From Homalodisca vitripennis (Eukaryota > Arthropoda > Insecta > Hemiptera > Cicadellidae), in NCBI RefSeq assembly GCF_021130785.1, contig NW_025777578.1, positions 1 through 64,000 of the forward strand: a DNA stretch of 64,000 bases. Direction: 5' to 3'. The first letter of the stretch is position 1. Each line of letters begins with the position of its first letter. Shown here piece by piece: positions 58,102-64,000 of this stretch. The notes under the pieces were generated by a model. That model was not told the origin of the DNA. It ran no database searches and saw only the letters and a list, made by a program, of their open reading frames with translations. A program made the position numbers and the translations under genes.

Positions 58102-60974
58102 TTGACACCAATATACCTGATGATCTTGAATATAATAATTTTTGTACGGATGAAGAAATCAAAAGTAATTTGGGAGAAACATACCTTGGACTGGCTTCGG
58201 AAAATGAGATTTTGAATCCAAATGAAGTTAACAATTATTTTGTGAACAATATTAGAGACAGCAAATTTTCTGACATTGATAATCAACTTCTATCAACAGG
58301 TATGAATAACTAATTAATTAATTTTAATACACCTCTACTATAGATTGTTTCCAATTTATAGAATAAGGATTAGGGGGTAGTAGATAGGGATGTTTTTTAT
58401 CCATGCTTCCGTAGAATCAAGGTATTTCAAATTTCCAATTTACTTATATTCACTGGCCAGCTGTTTTGCCATAATTTCACCTAATATTCTGAATTGCCAA
58501 CTAACATTACTTTGTAAGAGGAACATGGATTGTATTAAAAAAACTACAAACATGTAATGTGTTATTTTCCAGATGCAGTAACAGTTACAGTATCGCTGCC
58601 AAATAGTGAGGCAACAGAGACATATTACAGAAATATACATTTTGAGAATGCTCCTGTTGAACTCTCAATTAAAAATCTTGGTACAATAATAAGTGATGAA
58701 GTTCAAGAGAAATCATATGACCCAGACTATATTTCTCCTGGCCAATCTGAGACTGGAAGTACGTCTGATGATGAACAAGTACGTATTATTGAATGACTGC
58801 AAGCATCTACATTTCTTATAACTTAGGTAGTTTTGAGTTAAATGTCGTTATAATTCCACAAGCTTAATTTAAAATATCTTTTGATTTATATTATTCATTG
58901 ATTTTATTTGTTTCAAATAAACTTGTGAAAAAACACATGAATCTTATAACACAATTTTCAAATTCCATGGCATTTTCACTCAGTTTTTGATAACATAACC
59001 AAGTTCATGGCAGTTATGGTAATTAATTTAACTTTTCCATTTATATGTTAATTTTTTTACAACACTGGGTAACTGGTTCTTATAAATATGGTAATATATG
59101 AATACCATACCAATAATTTGTATCTTGTTTCAGATTCACGTAAGGGAAGGTGATGGAATAATTGACAACACTACAGAGGAACAAAATGACAATGAAACTG
59201 GGAGATCAAAAAAATGTAGAGAGCGAAAGTATGGAAACTTAACAAGAAATGAAAGGCAAGCAAAGGAATATAGGTATGAAGAGTTTATTAATTTTGCTAA
59301 AAAACCAGTACCGGCAAAAACATTTGTAGACTTGCCAAATTTATCAAGAAATGCAAAGAGAATTTTTCCGTTGATATTCGTCACAAGGAGTTCGAAAAAT
59401 TTAAAGACCTTGGCAACTACAATGACCAAAACATGTACATTAATGCAAATGTAAAAGAAGTTCCAAAGAAACGTTCCTACTCAATAGTAAAAGAAGAATC
59501 AAAATCTAGGCCGCAAAATTTTTCCCGTCTTTATTGTTTTGTTTAAATAAAACTGTTGTCTGCAGGTAGATGTTTGTCAAGACATTACATATATCATCAA
59601 AAATAGTCAACACAGCCTTATCTAAAATGAAATCTGAAACACTGCTTGATCAACTAGGGAAGCAAGGCGGGTGGAACTCGATTCCAGAATGCAAAATAAA
59701 AGATATTAAGGAATGTATAGAAACAATTCCTCACACTACCGAATAGGCGAAATCAAATCTTTGTTCTTAACTCCAGAATTGACGATTAACAAAATGTACG
59801 ATCTTTATGTTAAAAATAGGTCAGAAGATAAAGTTGTCAGTTTATCCTCATAAAAAAAATATATTCTACAAAAATTACAATCTTAAATTTAAATCTTTAA
59901 ATAAGGACACATGCAATAAGTGTGACTTGTTTGCAGCCAAGATTACAAGTGCCGAAAATGAAGAAGAGAAGAATATCGCCAAAGGAGAACATGACAAGCA
60001 GGAAGTGCACAAACAAGACTAAAGATACGGTAGATATGAAATCTGATTCTTCTAATGAAAATCTAGAATGCCTAACATTTGACCTTCAAAAAACACTGCC
60101 ACTTCCTCGCATAGCTAACAACATTTTGTTTTGTAAATGGCAGCTGTGGGTGTACAACTGCGGGATACATTCAGTGAAGACTGATAAAGGGTATTGTTAT
60201 ACTTGGGTTGAAGGTGAGGCAGGTAGAGGTTCACAGGAGGTTGGCTCCTGTATGTTAAAACATATTTGGAGCTAGGTACCTGTGGGTACAGAGCATTTGA
60301 TTTTATGGAGTGACTCCTCTGGGGGACAAAACCGGAACATAATGATAGCGTTCATGCTCAAAGATGTCCTCCAGGATCATCCAACATTGAAAACAATAAC
60401 ACAGAGATATCTGATCCCTGGTCACAGTTTTCTACCAAATGACGATGATTTTGGAAAAATTGAAAATATATTAAAAAGACAGTAATATTTGTACTGTCCT
60501 GAAGATTACTTCCGTATCGTGGAAAACTGCAAAAATAAAAATACTCTAACAGTTGTCCGAATGAATAAGGAAGACTTTTTCTCATGCTCAGAAATTGAAA
60601 AAGTATTACTAACAGAAAAAAGGATGTTGAGAAAGGAGACGTCAGTTGGTTAAACATATGAGAAATAGTTATTAGGAAAGAAAACCCTCTGGCTATATTT
60701 ATTAGCAATAAGTTTGATGGACCCCATCAGAAACTAAACATTTCAAAAAGAAGACGAGGGCGTAAGCTGTCGACGATAGATGTGACACAACTTGTACCTT
60801 TGTGGCCTCATGGAAAACCCATCGCTGAGGCAAAGTTAAAAGACTTAAAATCTATGTTTCATCTCATTCCAAAGAACCATCATGGATTTTATCACTCACT
60901 CACTGCTGAACCTCAAGTCGAGGATAGATGGTTTTGGAGGTGAACCTGATTTTGAAATTTTACCGGATGAGTGA
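58102..60974 (+). pseudogene. Multi-exon gene relic of an insect-expanded, transposon-like protein family (possibly DUF7869-type)
   Basis: Three exons join in phase with GT-AG introns: exon A 58102-58299 (donor GTATGA), exon B 58573-58778 (donor GTACGT), exon C from 59134. Exons A and B are acidic (YDPDYISPGQSETGS at the end of B). Exon C has KKCRERKYGNLTRNERQAKE, then, after frameshifts, KKCKENFSVDIRHKEF, VPKKRSYS and SRLYCFV, a C-x-x-C pair (TCNKCD), LTFDLQKTLPLPR, AGRGSQEVGSC, LWSDSSGGQNRN (about 60303-60340), LIPGHSFLPNDDDFG, and near the end RRRGRKLSTID. This series matches a large family of uncharacterised insect proteins found in many copies per genome. The function is unknown; the D of WSD-S/N-x-GGQN could be part of an RNase H-like active site (inference). 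Stops at about 59544, 60273, 60483 and near 60656, plus several frameshifts, show it is dead. The family name is from memory; exon 1 is missing. Confidence 0.72.
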
Positions 60975-61120
60975 GATTGTTTATAGGTGTTTATAATATT
61001 ACCTGGAGGTTTTAAAGTTGTTATTTTTAATGTTTGATACTTATATTACTATGTAAGAGTGATAATATAATTTTAAAACTCATATTTTTTATTTTTGGTT
61101 TAATATTTTATTTCCTTTCA

Positions 61121-61126
61121 AATAAA
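61121..61126 (+). terminator. Polyadenylation signal AATAAA of the gene relic
   Basis: AATAAA about 150 bases after the last stop at 60972-60974, followed by a T-poor then TTG-containing stretch. A plausible 3' end, not provable in such an AT-rich region. Confidence 0.35.
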
Positions 61127-61429
61127 ACTAATTTTGCAAAAAAGATCCAAGTTGTCTTGATTATTCCTAAGAATAACTAAATTAAAATACAATAAGGAAC
61201 TAAACAACATGGGCATATTTTGTCTCTAATTAACAGAAAATCCAAAAGGAACCAATCCACATTTCAATCCATATTTTAAAACTTAATTGAAGTTTGTAAA
61301 TTGTATTGTATATAATATTTAAATAAACATATAATCCTTCATTTAAAATAAATATCATATTATTCACAAAATAAATAGAATAACAACTAGTTAACTTTGA
61401 CCTCATTTATCTCAGATTAGAGGTAGTAT

Positions 61430-62345
61430 GGGATGGTTCCATTTTGTATAACTATGTCCAAGTATACTTTCGATTGTAATAAACAATAGTTTTATTTTTA
61501 TTTCATAATAAGGTAGAGTGTGTCATTTTGATAAAAAAAGCGTCAGCAGTACATCCCAAATGAAGGAGTACTCTGCAGAATTAAACAATTAAACCATAAA
61601 AAAAATGAAACCATTTTAATTTTAGTAGGTATCTTCGTTAACAATGTGAATTGACAGTAAACTATATAGAAGCCACCAGTGAAATAAAACTTTTATTGGC
61701 TCATTTGGTATTCTAAGTAAGTAATTAAGGTGGTTAGCTTATAAGCAAATATTTAGATGTACAATTACTTGGAATAAAAACTATTATAAGGGAGAAGAAA
61801 AGGTGGTATTTAGATTTATAACACGAAATTTGGTTTTTTTCTTGTTTCTAAATTTTGTGACCAGCTTCTATTACTGTCTTCTTTTATTTGAGGGATACGT
61901 ATCCCTATCAATACGTTTTACTCAAAATATAATTGCATTAAACATGTATATAGTGAAAGAGACTGCCCACATAAAACTGTCTCCAACAAGAACAGTTTTC
62001 AGTTTTGATATTCTCAGAGAACATCCCGCCATTGAATAAGTGATATTCCAAAATGGCTTACAAACAAGGTAAGACTATACCACACCACGTGTCACGTAAC
62101 AGGCTTCGCTAAAATTGAATGCAAAATTTAACGCCTGTTGAAGATTTCAATGTTGAGATATCTTGCAGAAATTTTTCGATCTCCAGCAGACAAGAGATAA
62201 ATTTGTTGTGTTTGGGTTAAGTAATAGGTATCCATAATGCAATTTCGAATGTCATGTGGGACGTACACTGCCATAGAACTTGCTCTTCTCTATTAAGATA
62301 CAATTAATATTTTATTTATTTCATAATTCTACACGTGTTATTTTT
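61430..62345 (+). repeat. Composite repeat, body module B (plus copy)
   Basis: TAAGGTAGAGTGTGTCATTT, AGTACTCTGCAGAATTAAAC, TTAATTTTAGTAGGT, AATTAAGGTGGTTAGCTTAT, GGGATACGTATCCCT, CATCCCGCCATTGAATAAGT, ATACCACACCACGTGTCACG and ACTGCCATAGAACTTGCTCT follow the order of the 4.3-5.3 kb copy, with close similarity over its second half. The frame at 61803-62039 is interrupted in the other copies. Confidence 0.8.
62084..62101 (+). promoter_or_regulatory. E-box core in body module
   Basis: ACCACGTGTCACGTAACA again contains CACGTG (62086-62091) followed by TCACGTA, identical to 5083-5100 while the surrounding repeat has diverged. Confidence 0.35.
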
Positions 62346-62829
62346 CAAGATTACTTGTAAAATGATATATAAAACTTTTTTAGTTGAGTTAGGATCTACA
62401 GCAAAAAAATGTTCCCCTGTACTGTATCTCAACTATGGATTTTATCTCATAAATTACAACTTAGAAATATCAGCTTGCATCTTGAACATATTATTTAAAT
62501 TATATGCTACTTTAATTATAGATTTTATACCCTTATGGAATAAAAATTTTAAGTGTTTATAAATGAAGCGTTTCCTGTTCTTTCATATCTGATTACATAA
62601 GGAATCTTTTCCCTTCTTAGAGCATGCCCTTAAGAAATGTTCACTAAGGACTAATGGAAAGTTTCCTTTTTTCCTTTATGTTTTAATTAATCATTTAACT
62701 TTACTCTTTGTTGTATTCATACGTTTATCTCCTGAAAATGTAAAATGTATGTATGTACAACAAGATAGATAGAATTTGGATTAACTGTAGTCGTGATACA
62801 AAATAAACAAAGACAAATATTGTAAAACC
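62346..62829. other. AT-rich sequence after the body module
   Basis: A 75-codon frame (62335-62562) has no recognisable motif. Nothing else is seen. Confidence 0.4.
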
Positions 62830-63720
62830 ACACTGAAAAACAACACTGTATACTTTAAATTATTTAATATCCAAGGAAACAGAAAAGGATACAAGTGTTT
62901 ACACCTTTATATTTAAGTTTAAAGTTTCGTGTTTTAGCATTTTCAAAATGTTTTCAACTAGCAGCATATCAGTGAAGCACCAGGAACACGATGTAATGGC
63001 CAGAAGCTGGACCAGGGAGAGGATCTGGAAATCCATGGATGAGTTTTTTTTTTATCATTTAGATATTGTTGTTTCCTCTATCTCTTGATACACAAAGCAG
63101 TTTACATCCTTGTTTTAGAGTCCAATAATCAGAACAAAAACACTAGAATAATTAGTTTTTTTATAATAATTTTCGTTAATGTATAATATATGTTTTCCTA
63201 TCTGATAAGGGATGTGCTTATGAGAAGGATTTCATAAACTGTGCCTTACAACAATATTGTTGGCATATTCAATAATAGGCTAAATATTAAAATGAGTTGA
63301 AGTAAATGTATGTTAGCTGACAATAATTAAAATGCCTTAATAAAAAAATGTTTGATCGTTTAAAATTAATATATTTTAAAACACATTTTTTTAGCTAAAA
63401 AAAATTGGTCTACAATTGTAAAATTATTCAATTATTTCTTAAATTAACACCAGATCTCTTTTGTACATTACAATAAATAAGAGATATTGTTTGAAGATAC
63501 ATATTTATAGAAACGCCTTGTTATATCCCGTATCACTATTATATTATAATTTAAGTAATAACTCGTAATAATTTAATATTTTCATAATAAAATAAAATGA
63601 GTCAATGTGGAGAATAATACGTCAAGCTGAAAGTTAAATCGAGAGGGAACATTACTGGAGTAAACTACTTTCATAACGTTGTTAGCAAGTCATTTAAACT
63701 GAATAAGATTATGATCAAAT
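62830..63720 (+). repeat. Composite repeat, H-T-B modules
   Basis: Head: TTTAATATCCAAGGAAACAG, GCACCAGGAACACGATGTAA, TGGCCAGAAGCTGGACCAGG and ATCCATGGATGAGTTTT. T: ATCTCTTGATACACAAAGCA, GTTTACATCCTTGTTTTAGA, AACACTAGAATAATTAG. B: TTAACACCAGATCTCTTTTG, GTCAATGTGGAGAATAATAC. Compressed relative to other units; the M line is weak. Confidence 0.75.
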
Positions 63721-64000
63721 CATACAACTAACCAAATGAATTTATTTTTTACTTATTAAATATGTGGCGTGACGACCACACGTAATTTAATTTTAAAAGT
63801 TCTCGGGTTCTAACTCGGACACGGCGATGGAAACTAGCCCAGGTTGCTGTAATAAAAATGCTCTCCTCGATTGGTCAAATAAAACAATTTAGTTTATTGC
63901 GAAAACAATTTGAATTTTATTGCATAATTTAAAATCAGTTGAACAATTACAAATTTAGAACGGGAGAGAGAGAGAGCGATTTCACGCGAGCTTGACGCGT
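63721..64000. other. Right edge, unassigned, GC-richer patches
   Basis: 63770-63880 is less AT-rich and includes CTCGATTGGTCAAAT. The last 40 bases carry (GA)n and CpG-containing sequence, suggesting a change of composition just beyond the window. No gene is visible. Confidence 0.35.

Overview
This looks like a nuclear genomic window from an arthropod, most likely an insect. It is strongly AT-rich, has almost no long open reading frames, and holds many decayed eukaryotic transposable elements: two LINE lineages plus Jockey-type pieces, two mariner relics, a Tc1/mariner-superfamily element with intact ends, and piggyBac-like and Helitron-like non-autonomous elements. A spliced, multi-exon gene relic of an insect-expanded protein family is also present. 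The organism cannot be named from the sequence. I see no intact host protein-coding gene, no rRNA or tRNA gene, and no bacterial-type operon.

The background of most of the window is an ancient, non-coding composite repeat that I do not recognise. I split it into modules. H carries a CCATGGAAAC-type motif followed by a purine-rich AGGACCAGGAC tract. T and M follow, then a body B ending near a CACGTGTCACGT motif. E, C and D come after B. The modules recur in the same order many times on the plus strand between about 4.3 and 63.7 kb. They occur inverted in the first 4 kb, so an inversion junction or independent insertions lie near 4.0-4.3 kb. The copies are diverged, non-coding and interrupted by younger elements, and they provide empty-site comparisons for some of those insertions.

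Layout: 0-4 kb, inverted repeat modules; 4.3-5.3 kb, body module; 5.6-11.7 kb, a pile of non-LTR retrotransposons (Jockey 3' end minus, CR1-like LINE plus, another LINE 3' end plus, Jockey RT minus); 11.7-19.3 kb, repeat modules interrupted by a Jockey fragment (14.2-15.2 kb); 19.3-21.1 kb, the longest Jockey fragment; 22-35.3 kb, repeat modules with a truncated mariner (26.0-26.7 kb), a Helitron-like element (30.2 kb) and a 1,020-bp piggyBac-like element (33.9-34.9 kb); 35.9-37.2 kb, a DDE transposon with 25-bp terminal inverted repeats; 38.8-39.5 kb, a LINE 3' end; 41.5-49 kb, repeat modules with a SINE-like relic and an old plus-strand mariner; 51.0-52.4 kb, a GC-rich island of roughly 303-bp and 73-bp tandem repeats with promoter-like boxes; 52.4-56.4 kb, modules C, D, H and B; 57.3 kb, a LINE tail; 58.1-61.1 kb, the broken multi-exon gene; 61.4-63.7 kb, body, head and body modules.

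None of the coding pieces works with another as a pathway. Every recognisable protein is a mobile-element enzyme or a broken member of a repeat-like family. The parts most worth study are the composite repeat with its recurring E-box core, the GC-rich tandem island, and the phase-consistent intron-bearing relic at 58-61 kb.
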